From assembly GCA_011526165.1 (NCBI GenBank), contig WYAY01000016.1, positions 1 to 38,740 of the forward strand: a stretch of 38,740 bases of DNA. Direction: 5' to 3'. This DNA is from Sulfuritalea sp. Lineage in GTDB: Bacteria > Pseudomonadota > Gammaproteobacteria > Burkholderiales > Rhodocyclaceae. Positions 9,342 to 18,422 of this stretch are shown in pieces. The stretch's first letter is position 1, and every line of letters starts with the position of its first letter. The notes under the pieces are model-generated. The model searched no databases. It was not told the origin of the DNA and was given only the letters and a program-made list of their open reading frames with translations. The translations under genes and the position numbers were made by a program.

Positions 9342-9447
9342 GTGGTCTCCCCGTTTTATGCGACGTCCAATGGGACTGGCGCTCGGCCGATATTGCTGAA
9401 ATAATAATACCTAATTAATTTAGGAGCAAATAATAAAGGGGGTGCGT
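9342..9447. promoter_or_regulatory. Divergent control region, oxidase operon / dihaem cytochrome c
   Basis: This 106-base gap has a markedly AT-rich core (9391-9440). For the rightward gene a possible promoter is TTGCTG (9393-9398) with TAATTT (9416-9421) at 17-base spacing. The match is moderate. I found no convincing FNR or ArcA box. The promoter of the leftward oxidase operon must also lie here, but I cannot place it. Confidence 0.4.
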
Positions 9448-10089
9448 ATGCGCGGTGCAACAGGGACATTGATGCTGGCCGCCTGTCTATTGGCGGCCGG
9501 CCAGGCGTTGGCCGCCGGCAATGCAGCCAACGGCCAGGCCAAGGCCGCGGTGTGCGGCGCCTGCCATGGCGTGGACGGCAACTCGGTCAATCCGGAGTGG
9601 CCCAGCCTGGCCGGGCAGCTTCCCGAATACATCGTCAAGCAACTGCACGATTTCAAGGCCAACCGCCGCAACAACGAATTGATGAGCCCGATGGCGCAGC
9701 CGCTCGGCAAGGAGGACATCGAGGACCTCGCGGCCTTTTTCGCGACCCAGCAGCCGAAGGTGGGCGAGGCAAAAGCCGAACTCAAGGCGCGCGGCGAACA
9801 GATCTACCGGAAAGGCAAGCACCGTCCGGCCGTGACGGCCTGCATCGGCTGCCACGGGCCGGGCGGAGAGGGCAATCGGGAATGGGGCAAGAGCCTTGCC
9901 GCACCGCCGGCGGTGCTGGCGCCGGCGCTTGGCGGCCAGCAGGCGGCCTATGTGGCGAAACAACTGCAGGACTACAAGAAGAAGACGCGGGCGAACGACG
10001 TCGGCCGTGTCATGCGCGACATTGCGTCGCGCCTCTCCGATGAAGACATCGCGGCCGTGGCCGAGTATATTACGTCCCTCAAACGTTAA
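9448..10089 (+). CDS. Dihaem cytochrome c4-like periplasmic protein
   Basis: A two-haem periplasmic electron carrier of 213 residues: signal peptide (cleavage after the ALA near residue 23), then two similar class I cytochrome domains. The haem sites are CGACH (residues 36-40) and CIGCH (132-136); Met ligands probably lie in the MSPMAQPL and VMRDIASRL stretches. The length and tandem arrangement fit cytochrome c4. The ATG at 9448 is preferred over the in-frame GTG at 9442 because the purine-rich AAAGGGGG (9436 onward) then serves as ribosome site. Its divergence from the oxidase operon, whose subunit II lacks its own haem, makes it a plausible electron donor; that link is inferred. Confidence 0.92.
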   Translation: MRGATGTLMLAACLLAAGQALAAGNAANGQAKAAVCGACHGVDGNSVNPEWPSLAGQLPEYIVKQLHDFKANRRNNELMSPMAQPLGKEDIEDLAAFFATQQPKVGEAKAELKARGEQIYRKGKHRPAVTACIGCHGPGGEGNREWGKSLAAPPAVLAPALGGQQAAYVAKQLQDYKKKTRANDVGRVMRDIASRLSDEDIAAVAEYITSLKR

Positions 10090-10092
10090 GGC

Positions 10093-10121
10093 CGGGCGCC
10101 TCAGGGCGCCCGCGGTTTTTT
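10093..10121 (+). terminator. Rho-independent terminator after cytochrome c, abutting the SCO start codon
   Basis: An 8-bp GC stem (10093-10100 with 10105-10112, loop TCAG) is followed by CGG and six T (10116-10121). It has the form of an intrinsic terminator 4 bases after the cytochrome stop. The T-run ends one base before the ATG at 10122 of the next gene, so the hairpin also occupies that gene's ribosome-binding region. Confidence 0.8.
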
Positions 10122-10697
10122 ATGTGGCGCCCGATACTGCTTTCACTCTTTCTCGTCCTGGCCGGCTGCGAGTCCAAGCCGCAGTTCGCCAACGCCGACC
10201 TTTCATACGCCGATTTCGGCAAGGACTTCGCCCTGACCGACCACACCGGCAAGCCGCGCACCCTGGCCGACTTTCGCGGCAAGGCGGTGGTGATCTTTTT
10301 CGGCTATACGCAATGCCCGGACGTCTGCCCGACCACCATGACCGGCATGGCCGAGGCCATGAAGCAGCTCGGCGCCGATGCCGCCAAGGTGCAGGTGCTG
10401 TTCGTCACGGTGGATCCCGAGCGCGATACCAAGGAACTGCTGGCGCAGTACGTGCCGGTGTTCAACCCGAGCTTTCTCGGACTGTATGCCGATGCGGACA
10501 CCATCGCCAGGACGGCACAGGAGTTCCGCGTCTTCTACAAGAAGCAGCCGGGCAGCACGCCGAACACCTACACGGTGGACCACACCGCCGGCAGCTACGT
10601 GTACGACCCGCAGGGCAAGCTGAGGCTCTACATCAAGCACGGCGAGAAGCCCGAGCTGATCGCCAAAGACCTCAAGCTGCTCGTCGCAGGGAAATAA
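10122..10697 (+). CDS. SCO1/SenC-family copper chaperone lipoprotein
   Basis: Predicted membrane lipoprotein of 191 residues: a short signal MWRPILLSLFLVLAGC with the lipidated Cys at 16. The SCO domain shows the copper motif CPDVCP (C65, C69) and the distal His at H154 (YTVDHTAGSY), so all three copper ligands are present. It probably helps assemble the CuA site of the neighbouring oxidase. No Shine-Dalgarno sequence is visible: the ATG follows directly after the T-run of a terminator-like hairpin, and no upstream in-frame start exists before the preceding stop. It may depend on read-through from the cytochrome gene. Confidence 0.9.
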   Translation: MWRPILLSLFLVLAGCESKPQFANADLSYADFGKDFALTDHTGKPRTLADFRGKAVVIFFGYTQCPDVCPTTMTGMAEAMKQLGADAAKVQVLFVTVDPERDTKELLAQYVPVFNPSFLGLYADADTIARTAQEFRVFYKKQPGSTPNTYTVDHTAGSYVYDPQGKLRLYIKHGEKPELIAKDLKLLVAGK

Positions 10698-10701
10698 CCG
10701 C

Positions 10702-10765
10702 CCATCCCCCTTCCCCTTTCCCGCGGAAAGGGGTGACGTTGGTTCAGCCGCTGCGCGGCTTCCAG
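10702..10765. repeat. Dispersed two-hairpin repeat, copy A
   Basis: This stretch of about 64 bases is nearly identical to 15724-15786. It contains two palindromes: CCCCTTT...AAAGGGG (loop about 7) and AGCCGC-TGC-GCGGCT. Between them the two copies share AAAGGGGTGACG and GTTCAGCCGCTGCGCGG. It lies in the gap between the convergent SCO and rpoH genes. The structure resembles REP/BIME-like intergenic elements. Confidence 0.75.
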
Positions 10766-10770
10766 AAAGA

Positions 10771-10800
10771 AAAAAAGCCGCTGCATTTGCGCAGCGGCTT
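10771..10800 (-). terminator. rpoH terminator
   Basis: AAGCCGCTGC (10775-10784) pairs perfectly with GCAGCGGCTT (10791-10800) around a 6-base loop. On the minus strand it is followed by a T-rich tract (complement of 10765-10776). It lies 17 bases after the rpoH stop and fits an intrinsic terminator for that gene. Confidence 0.85.
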
Positions 10801-10817
10801 GATTGGCGTTGCGCCGA

Positions 10818-11672
<855 letters not shown>

Positions 11673-11696
11673 AGGGTTCGACCTCCCAAAATCATT

Positions 11697-11723
11697 TTAG
11701 CACTCACAGTCATAGAGTGCTAA
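11697..11723. promoter_or_regulatory. CIRCE operator (HrcA site) upstream of rpoH
   Basis: TTAGCACTC (11697-11705), nine bases, then GAGTGCTAA (11715-11723): an exact match to the CIRCE consensus TTAGCACTC-N9-GAGTGCTAA. It sits in the leader/promoter region of the minus-strand rpoH gene. HrcA binding CIRCE represses heat-shock genes and is relieved on heating; that is known for the family, and its use here is inferred. Confidence 0.95.
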
Positions 11724-11774
11724 ATATGATCGAAGTTCCCGCCACATTTAGACAATAACCAATTGATATTCAGA

Positions 11775-12671
11775 CTATTTTGAAAGGTGCCGGGTAAGCG
11801 AGAGCCAGGCTCCCATCCAGCCGAGCAGGGCGGCCAGGCCGAAGAGCAGGGTGGAATCGGCCAGGGGCAGGATGTGCAGGGTGAAGTCGATGCCGTAGAG
11901 GCCGGCCAGTTCGGCGACCGGGCCGCGCAGCAGAAACGTCGCCCCCAGCACCGCCAGCCAGGCCACCAGGCCGCCGGCCAGGCCCTGCAGGGCGCCGAAA
12001 TAAAGGAACGGGCGTCGGACAAAGCCATCGGTGGCGCCGAGCAGGCGGCTCACCTCGATTTCTTCCTGCTGGGTGAGGATCTGCAGGCGGATGGTGTTGA
12101 AGGTTACCGCCACCAGCGCCACGCCGAGCACCGCCGCCAGGAGCACGATGGCCAGCCTGGACAGCCGCAGCAGGGCGTCGAGCTTCTTTACCCATGCCGA
12201 ATCGAGCTGGACGTGTTCTACACGCGGATAGCCGGCGAACTCTTCGCGCATGGCCTCCAGCGCTGCCGGCGACTCGTCGCCCGGCAGCACGACGAAGGCG
12301 TCGGGGAAGGGATTGCGCGGCAGGCTTTCGAGCACCTCGCCCAGACCTTCGCTGTCCTTCAGCCGTTTCAGCGTCTCCTCGCGCGGCACCACGCGCACCT
12401 CGCGCGTCTGCGGATGTTTCCGCAGACGCGATTCGACGTCGGCGACATCCTTCTTGGCCGCATCGAGCGCCATGAACACCGAGATCTGCGGCGCCGCGGC
12501 GATGCGCTGTGCCAGGCGCTGGAAGTTGGCGAGCACCATCTCGCCGGCGGCGGGCAGGGCCAGCGCGATGCCCAGTACCAGGGCGCCGAGCAGGGTATTC
12601 AGCGGCGTGCCCGCGAGGCGGCGCAGCGCCTGCGCCGCCGCCTGGCGATGGTGCAGCATCCAGCCTTTCAT
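11775..12671 (-). CDS. ftsX: Cell division protein FtsX
   Basis: FtsX is the membrane partner of the FtsE ATPase; together they control septal murein hydrolases during division. The 298 residues show a cytoplasmic N-tail, a first membrane helix (about residues 22-46), a periplasmic domain (about 47-165), then three more helices in the C-terminal half. The conserved NTIRLQILTQQEEIEVSRLLGATDGFVRRPFLYFG segment (residues about 190-225) is the FtsX/MacB-type coupling region. The start overlaps the ftsE stop by 4 bases. About 100 bases separate its end from rpoH. Confidence 0.95.
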   Translation of the reverse strand: MKGWMLHHRQAAAQALRRLAGTPLNTLLGALVLGIALALPAAGEMVLANFQRLAQRIAAAPQISVFMALDAAKKDVADVESRLRKHPQTREVRVVPREETLKRLKDSEGLGEVLESLPRNPFPDAFVVLPGDESPAALEAMREEFAGYPRVEHVQLDSAWVKKLDALLRLSRLAIVLLAAVLGVALVAVTFNTIRLQILTQQEEIEVSRLLGATDGFVRRPFLYFGALQGLAGGLVAWLAVLGATFLLRGPVAELAGLYGIDFTLHILPLADSTLLFGLAALLGWMGAWLSLTRHLSK

Positions 12672-13321
12672 GCCAGCAGCCTCCCGTGCGACAGCACAAT
12701 CCGCCGGGTCATGTAGGGGGCGAACAGCGCTTCGTGGTGGGTGGCCACCAGCACCGTGACGCCGACCTGGTTGAAGGCGTGGAACATGGCGGCGATGTCC
12801 GCCGCGGTGGCGTCGTCGAGATGGGCGGTCGGCTCGTCGGCGATGAGGATGGCCGGCCGCGCCACCACGGCGCGGGCGATGGCGAGGCGCTGCTGCTCGC
12901 CGCCGGAGAGCGCCACCGGCATGGCCTTTTCGCGATCGAGCAGGCCGACCTTGTCGAGCGCGGCGCGCACGCGCCGGCCGGCATCGCGCACGGCCACGCC
13001 GGCGATGGCCAGCGGCAGCATGACGTTGTCGAAGACGCTGCGGTCGTGGAGCAGCTTCTGGTCCTGGAAGACCATGCCGAGGTTGCGGCGCAGGTACGGC
13101 ACGGCGGCGCGCTTCAGCGCGGAGACGTTCTGCCCGTTTACGATCACGGCGCCGTCGGTCGGCCGCTCGATGGCGGGGATCAGCTTGAGCAGCGTGCTCT
13201 TGCCGGCGCCGGAATGGCCGGAGAGGACGATCATTTCGCCGGACTCTACGGCGAAAGTCAGTCCCGTCAGGGCGGCGATGCCGCCCGGATAGCGCTTGCT
13301 AACCTGATCGAATCTGATCAT
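12668..13321 (-). CDS. ftsE: Cell division ATP-binding protein FtsE
   Basis: Cytoplasmic ABC ATPase of 217 residues, the standard FtsE length. It starts [14 protein letters not shown]. Walker A is GHSGAGKSTLLKL (about residues 36-48), the ABC signature LSGGEQQRLAIARA, and Walker B ILIADEPTAHLD. The H-loop (VATHH) is present. It is sandwiched between ftsY and ftsX with ATGA overlaps on both sides, the conserved ftsYEX order. Confidence 0.96.
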   Translation of the reverse strand: MIRFDQVSKRYPGGIAALTGLTFAVESGEMIVLSGHSGAGKSTLLKLIPAIERPTDGAVIVNGQNVSALKRAAVPYLRRNLGMVFQDQKLLHDRSVFDNVMLPLAIAGVAVRDAGRRVRAALDKVGLLDREKAMPVALSGGEQQRLAIARAVVARPAILIADEPTAHLDDATAADIAAMFHAFNQVGVTVLVATHHEALFAPYMTRRIVLSHGRLLA

Positions 13322-14277
13322 GCCTTTTCGAACAGTGCGTTGACGAACTCGCGCGCGCGGAAAGGTTGCAGGTCGTCGATGCCCTCGCCGACGCCGATGT
13401 AGCGCAGCGGCTTGGGCTGGCTTCGCGCGATGGCGGCGATGACGCCGCCCTTGGCGCTGCCGTCCAGCTTGGTGAGGACGAGGCCGGTGACGCCGACGGC
13501 GGCATCGAAGGCCTTCACTTGGGCGAGGGCGTTCTGGCCGATGTTGGCGTCGAGCACCAGCAGCACCTCGTGCGGCGCGGTCGGATCGGCCTTGGCGATG
13601 ACGCGCTTCACCTTGGCGATCTCCTCCATCAGGTGCAGCTGGGTCGGCAGGCGGCCGGCGGTGTCGGCCAGCACGACGTCGATGCCGCGCGCCTTGGCCG
13701 CATTGACGGCGTCGAAGATGACGGCGGCGGGGTCGCCCGATTCCTGCGCGACCACCGTCACGCCGTTGCGTTCGCCCCAGATCGCCAGCTGCTCGCGCGC
13801 GGCGGCGCGGAAGGTGTCGCCGGCGGCGAGCAGCACCGATTTGCCCTGCGCCTGGAAATGCTTGGCCAGCTTGCCGATGGAGGTGGTCTTGCCCGAGCCG
13901 TTCACGCCGGCGATCATGACGATGAAGGGCTGGTGGGAGGACACGTCGAGCGGCTGCTCGAGCGGCGCGATCAGCTTCAGCAGGATCTCGCCCAGTGCGC
14001 GCTCCAGCTGCTCGCCGGTTTCCAGCTTCTCGCGCCGCACGACGGCCTTCAACTCGTCGAGCAGGTATTGCGTCGCCTCGACGCCGACGTCGGCCATGAG
14101 CAGCGTCGCTTCCAGTTCCTCCAGCATCTCGTCGTCGATGCGGCGGCCGAACAGGCCGCCGAGCTGGGCGCGCGTGCGCGACAAGCCGGCCTTGAGGCGC
14201 TCGCCCCAGGAGGGGCGCGGCGCGGCAGGCGAAGCGGGCGCTTCGGGCGTGTCGGACTTCTTCAGGAAACCAAACAT
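13318..14277 (-). CDS. ftsY: Signal recognition particle receptor FtsY
   Basis: FtsY docks SRP-ribosome complexes at the inner membrane. The 319-residue product starts at 14277 (MFGFLKKSD). The acidic A domain common in enterics is very short here. The N domain is followed by the SRP GTPase NG core: G1 [15 protein letters not shown], the [10 protein letters not shown]3 region, and [10 protein letters not shown]. The C-terminus [14 protein letters not shown] is canonical. The stop overlaps the ftsE start (ATGA). The gene diverges from an M16 peptidase gene across 82 bases that hold a 9-bp hairpin (14298-14318). Confidence 0.96.
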   Translation of the reverse strand: MFGFLKKSDTPEAPASPAAPRPSWGERLKAGLSRTRAQLGGLFGRRIDDEMLEELEATLLMADVGVEATQYLLDELKAVVRREKLETGEQLERALGEILLKLIAPLEQPLDVSSHQPFIVMIAGVNGSGKTTSIGKLAKHFQAQGKSVLLAAGDTFRAAAREQLAIWGERNGVTVVAQESGDPAAVIFDAVNAAKARGIDVVLADTAGRLPTQLHLMEEIAKVKRVIAKADPTAPHEVLLVLDANIGQNALAQVKAFDAAVGVTGLVLTKLDGSAKGGVIAAIARSQPKPLRYIGVGEGIDDLQPFRAREFVNALFEKA

Positions 14278-14359
14278 GGGCGGGATTGTCTCTATCGGCG
14301 CGGGGACCATCCCCGTGCGAGAATGCCGGGAAATTTTATCAGAAGCGAACAAGACCCCC

Positions 14360-15715
14360 ATGAAGACTAGGTTTTTTGCCATTCTGCTGCTTGCGGCGGG
14401 CGCCGCCTTCGCCAACCCCCACGAGAAGACCCTCGCCAACGGCCTGCGCGTCATCGTGCAGGAGGACCGCCGCGCCCCCACCGCGGTGCACATGGTCTGG
14501 TACCGCGCCGGCAGCATGGACGAGACCGACGGCACCTCGGGCGTCGCCCACGTGCTCGAGCACATGATGTTCAAGGGCACCAAGACCCTCAAGCCGGGAG
14601 AATTCAACAAGCGGGTGGCCGCCGCCGGCGGCCGCGACAACGCCTTCACCAGCCGCGACTACACCGCCTATTTCCAGCAGGTGCCGGCGAAACGCCTCGG
14701 CGAGATGATGGCGCTCGAGGCCGACCGCATGGCCAACCTGGTGCTCGATGCCAGGGGATTCGAACAGGAGATCAAGGTCGTGATGGAGGAGCGCCGCCTG
14801 CGCACCGAGGACAACCCGCAGTCGCTCGTCTACGAAAAGCAGTTGGCGGCCGCTTTCCAGGCCCATCCCTACCGCCGCCCCATCATCGGCTGGATGAACG
14901 ACCTGGAGCACATGACGGCGGCGGATGCGCGCGACTGGTACCGCCGCTGGTACGCGCCCAACAACGCCTACGTCATCGTCGTCGGCGATGTTAACAAGGA
15001 CGAGGTGTTCCGCCTCGCCGAGAGGCACTACGGCAAGATTCCGCGCCGCGCGCTGCCCGAGCGAAAGCCGCAGACCGAGCCGGCGCAGGCCGGCGCCAAG
15101 CGCCTGACGGTCAAGGCGCCGGCCAAGCTGCCCTATCTCTCGCTGGCTTGGAAGGCGCCGGCGCTGCGCGACCTGCACAACGACCGCGAACCGTATGCGC
15201 TGGAGATGCTCGCCGGCGTGCTCGACGGCCACGAGGCAGCGCGCCTGGCGAAGAATCTCGTGCGCGGCAGCAAGATCGCCGTCTCCGCCGGCGCCGGCTA
15301 TGACGGCACGGTGCGCGGCGAGGCGCTGTTCCTCGTCAGCGGCACGCCGGCGGAGGGGCGCGGCGTGGACGAGTTGGAGAAGGCGCTGCACGCCGAGATC
15401 GCGCGCGTGGCCGAGGAGGGCGTCGGCGCAGCGGAACTCGAGCGCGTGCGCACGCAGCTCATCGCCGCCCAGGTGTACAAGCGCGACTCGATGATGGCGC
15501 AGGCGATGGAGATCGGCCGGCTCGAGGCGGCCGGCGTGCACTGGCGCGACATCGACAGCCTGATCGAGAAGCTGCGTGGCGTCACCGCCGCGGAAGTGCA
15601 GGCGGTGGCGAAGAAATACTTCGGCGCGGACACGCTCACCGTGGCCGTGCTCGACCCGCAGCCGCTGCCGGAAGGCGCCGCGGCGAAAAAGTCAGTCTCC
15701 ACGGGACGGCACTGA
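14360..15715 (+). CDS. M16-family zinc metallopeptidase (active subunit)
   Basis: Periplasmic pitrilysin-type peptidase of 451 residues. The start at 14360 gives a clear signal peptide (MKTRFFAILLLAAGAAFA). The inverted zinc motif is HVLEH (H64, E67, H68), with a downstream Glu in the VMEERRLRTED stretch as the third ligand. It is followed by a second M16-like gene that lacks the zinc motif, the usual active/inactive pair of M16B proteins. The substrate is unknown; relatives degrade peptides in the periplasm. Confidence 0.93.
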   Translation: MKTRFFAILLLAAGAAFANPHEKTLANGLRVIVQEDRRAPTAVHMVWYRAGSMDETDGTSGVAHVLEHMMFKGTKTLKPGEFNKRVAAAGGRDNAFTSRDYTAYFQQVPAKRLGEMMALEADRMANLVLDARGFEQEIKVVMEERRLRTEDNPQSLVYEKQLAAAFQAHPYRRPIIGWMNDLEHMTAADARDWYRRWYAPNNAYVIVVGDVNKDEVFRLAERHYGKIPRRALPERKPQTEPAQAGAKRLTVKAPAKLPYLSLAWKAPALRDLHNDREPYALEMLAGVLDGHEAARLAKNLVRGSKIAVSAGAGYDGTVRGEALFLVSGTPAEGRGVDELEKALHAEIARVAEEGVGAAELERVRTQLIAAQVYKRDSMMAQAMEIGRLEAAGVHWRDIDSLIEKLRGVTAAEVQAVAKKYFGADTLTVAVLDPQPLPEGAAAKKSVSTGRH

Positions 15716-15723
15716 TATGACAA

Positions 15724-15786
15724 CCCATCCCCCGACCCCTTCCCCGAGGAAAGGGGTGACGCCAGTTCAGCCGCTGCGCGGCTTCC
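15724..15786. repeat. Dispersed two-hairpin repeat, copy B
   Basis: Second copy of the element at 10702-10765, sitting in the 85-base gap between the two M16 genes. Both hairpins are kept (CCCCTT..AAGGGG and AGCCGC-TGC-GCGGCT), with a handful of substitutions and one base less. It is read in frame as Pro-rich sequence (PTPSPRKGVTPVQPLRGF) from an ATG at 15717 into the next gene, but the signal peptide of that gene starts after the repeat. Confidence 0.75.
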
Positions 15787-15800
15787 ATGCGGAGAGTGCG

Positions 15801-17090
15801 ATGTTGAGATGCCTGGTCGCCGGCCTGCTCGGCCTGTTCGCAACCTTCGTCCAGGCCGGTCCGAAGATCGAGCACTGGACCGCGCCCTCCGGCGCGCGCG
15901 TGTTCTTCATCGAAAGCCGCGTCGTGCCCATCGTCGACGTGCAGGTCGACTTCGCCGCCGGCGGCGCCTATGCGCCGGAGGGCAAGGCCGGCGTTGCCGG
16001 CTTGACGCGCGGCCTGCTCGGCCTGGGCGCGGGCGAGCTCGACGAGGAAAGGATCGCCGAGCGCCTGGCCGACACCGGCGCGATGATGGGCGGCGGCGCC
16101 GACCAGGACCGCGCCAGCGTCGGCTTGCGCACCCTGTCCTCGCTGCGCGAGCGCGAGGCGGCGCTGGAACTGATGCGCCTGGTGCTGCAGCAGCCGGCCT
16201 TTCCCGCCGCGGTGCTCGAGCGCGAGAAGGCGCGTGCCATCGCCGGCATCCGCGAGGCGGACACGCGGCCGGGCAGCATCGCCGCCAAGCGCTTCGCCGC
16301 CGCGCTCTATCCGGAGCATCCCTACGGGCGCGTGCCGACGGCCGAGAGCGTGGAAAGCATCGGGCGCGAGGACCTCGTCGCCTTCTATCGCGCCCACTAT
16401 GGCGCGCGACGCGCCGTCGTCTCGATCATCGGCGACCTCTCGCGCGCCGAGGCCGAGGCGCTCGCCCAGCGCCTGACCGCGGGCCTGCCCGACGCGCCGG
16501 AAAAAGTCAGTCTCCCCGGCACGGCGCTGCCGGCGCGCGACACCGTGCGCGTGGAGCACCCGGCCCAGCAGGCGCACATCCTGCTGGGCCTGCCCGCGCT
16601 GCGCCGCGGCGATCCGGACACCTTCCCGCTGCTGGTCGGCAATTACACCCTCGGCGGCGGCGGCTTCGTCTCGCGGCTGATGAAGGAGGTGCGCGAAAAG
16701 CGCGGCTTCGCCTACAGCGTGTACAGCTATTTCCAGCCGCAGCGCGAGCGCGGCCCCTTCCAGATCGGCCTGCAGACCAAGCGCGAACAGGCGCAGGACG
16801 CGCTCAAGGTGGTCGAGCAGGTGCTCGCCGAGTTCCTCGCCGACGGGCCGAGCGAGGAGGAGCTGAAGGCGGCGAAGCGCAACCTGGCCGACGGCTTTCC
16901 GCTGCGCATCGACAGCAACCGCAAGCTGCTCGAGTACCTCTCCGTGATCGGCTTCTATGGACTGCCTTTGACGTATCTGGACGACTTCCCGCGCAAGGTC
17001 GAAGCGGTGACGGCCGCCGACGTCCGGGAGGCCTTCCGCCGGCACGTCAGGCCGGAGCACCTGGTGACGGTGATCATCGCCGGGGAGTGA
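15801..17090 (+). CDS. M16-family peptidase-like protein, zinc motif absent (partner subunit)
   Basis: A 429-residue periplasmic protein. The ATG at 15801 has GGAGAG upstream (15791-15796) and starts a signal peptide (MLRCLVAGLLGLFATFVQA). The fold is clearly M16, but where the active partner has HxxEH this one reads GVAGLTRGLLGLG, with no zinc ligands. The C-terminal domain keeps the substrate-contact motif KRGFAYSVYSYF and the GGGGFVSRLMKEVREKRG loop, as expected of the inactive chain of a heterodimer. An in-frame ATG at 15717 would add 28 residues encoded by repeat DNA; I consider it unlikely. Confidence 0.92.
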   Translation: MLRCLVAGLLGLFATFVQAGPKIEHWTAPSGARVFFIESRVVPIVDVQVDFAAGGAYAPEGKAGVAGLTRGLLGLGAGELDEERIAERLADTGAMMGGGADQDRASVGLRTLSSLREREAALELMRLVLQQPAFPAAVLEREKARAIAGIREADTRPGSIAAKRFAAALYPEHPYGRVPTAESVESIGREDLVAFYRAHYGARRAVVSIIGDLSRAEAEALAQRLTAGLPDAPEKVSLPGTALPARDTVRVEHPAQQAHILLGLPALRRGDPDTFPLLVGNYTLGGGGFVSRLMKEVREKRGFAYSVYSYFQPQRERGPFQIGLQTKREQAQDALKVVEQVLAEFLADGPSEEELKAAKRNLADGFPLRIDSNRKLLEYLSVIGFYGLPLTYLDDFPRKVEAVTAADVREAFRRHVRPEHLVTVIIAGE

Positions 17091-17094
17091 GCCG

Positions 17095-18384
<1,290 letters not shown>

Positions 18385-18401
18385 GCCGCCCCCCGCTCCT
18401 T

Positions 18402-18416
18402 TCCCGCCGAGCGGGA
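18402..18416. terminator. Short hairpin between convergent ferredoxin and dynamin genes
   Basis: TCCCGC-CGA-GCGGGA forms a 6-bp stem in the 38-base gap between two convergent genes. No strong T-run follows on either strand, so it is at best a weak bidirectional terminator. The surrounding bases faintly resemble the first half of the dispersed repeat at 10702. Confidence 0.35.
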
Positions 18417-18422
18417 GGGTCT

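Noticed and set aside
9391..9420. A possible FNR box in the divergent oxidase/cytochrome control region
   Set aside because: No half-site pair fits TTGAT-N4-ATCAA; only an AT-rich stretch is present.
14298..14318. 9-bp hairpin with a 3-base loop between ftsY and the M16 gene
   Set aside because: It pairs well (one wobble), but it lies in a divergent gap with no T-run and no matching known operator, so I could not assign a function.
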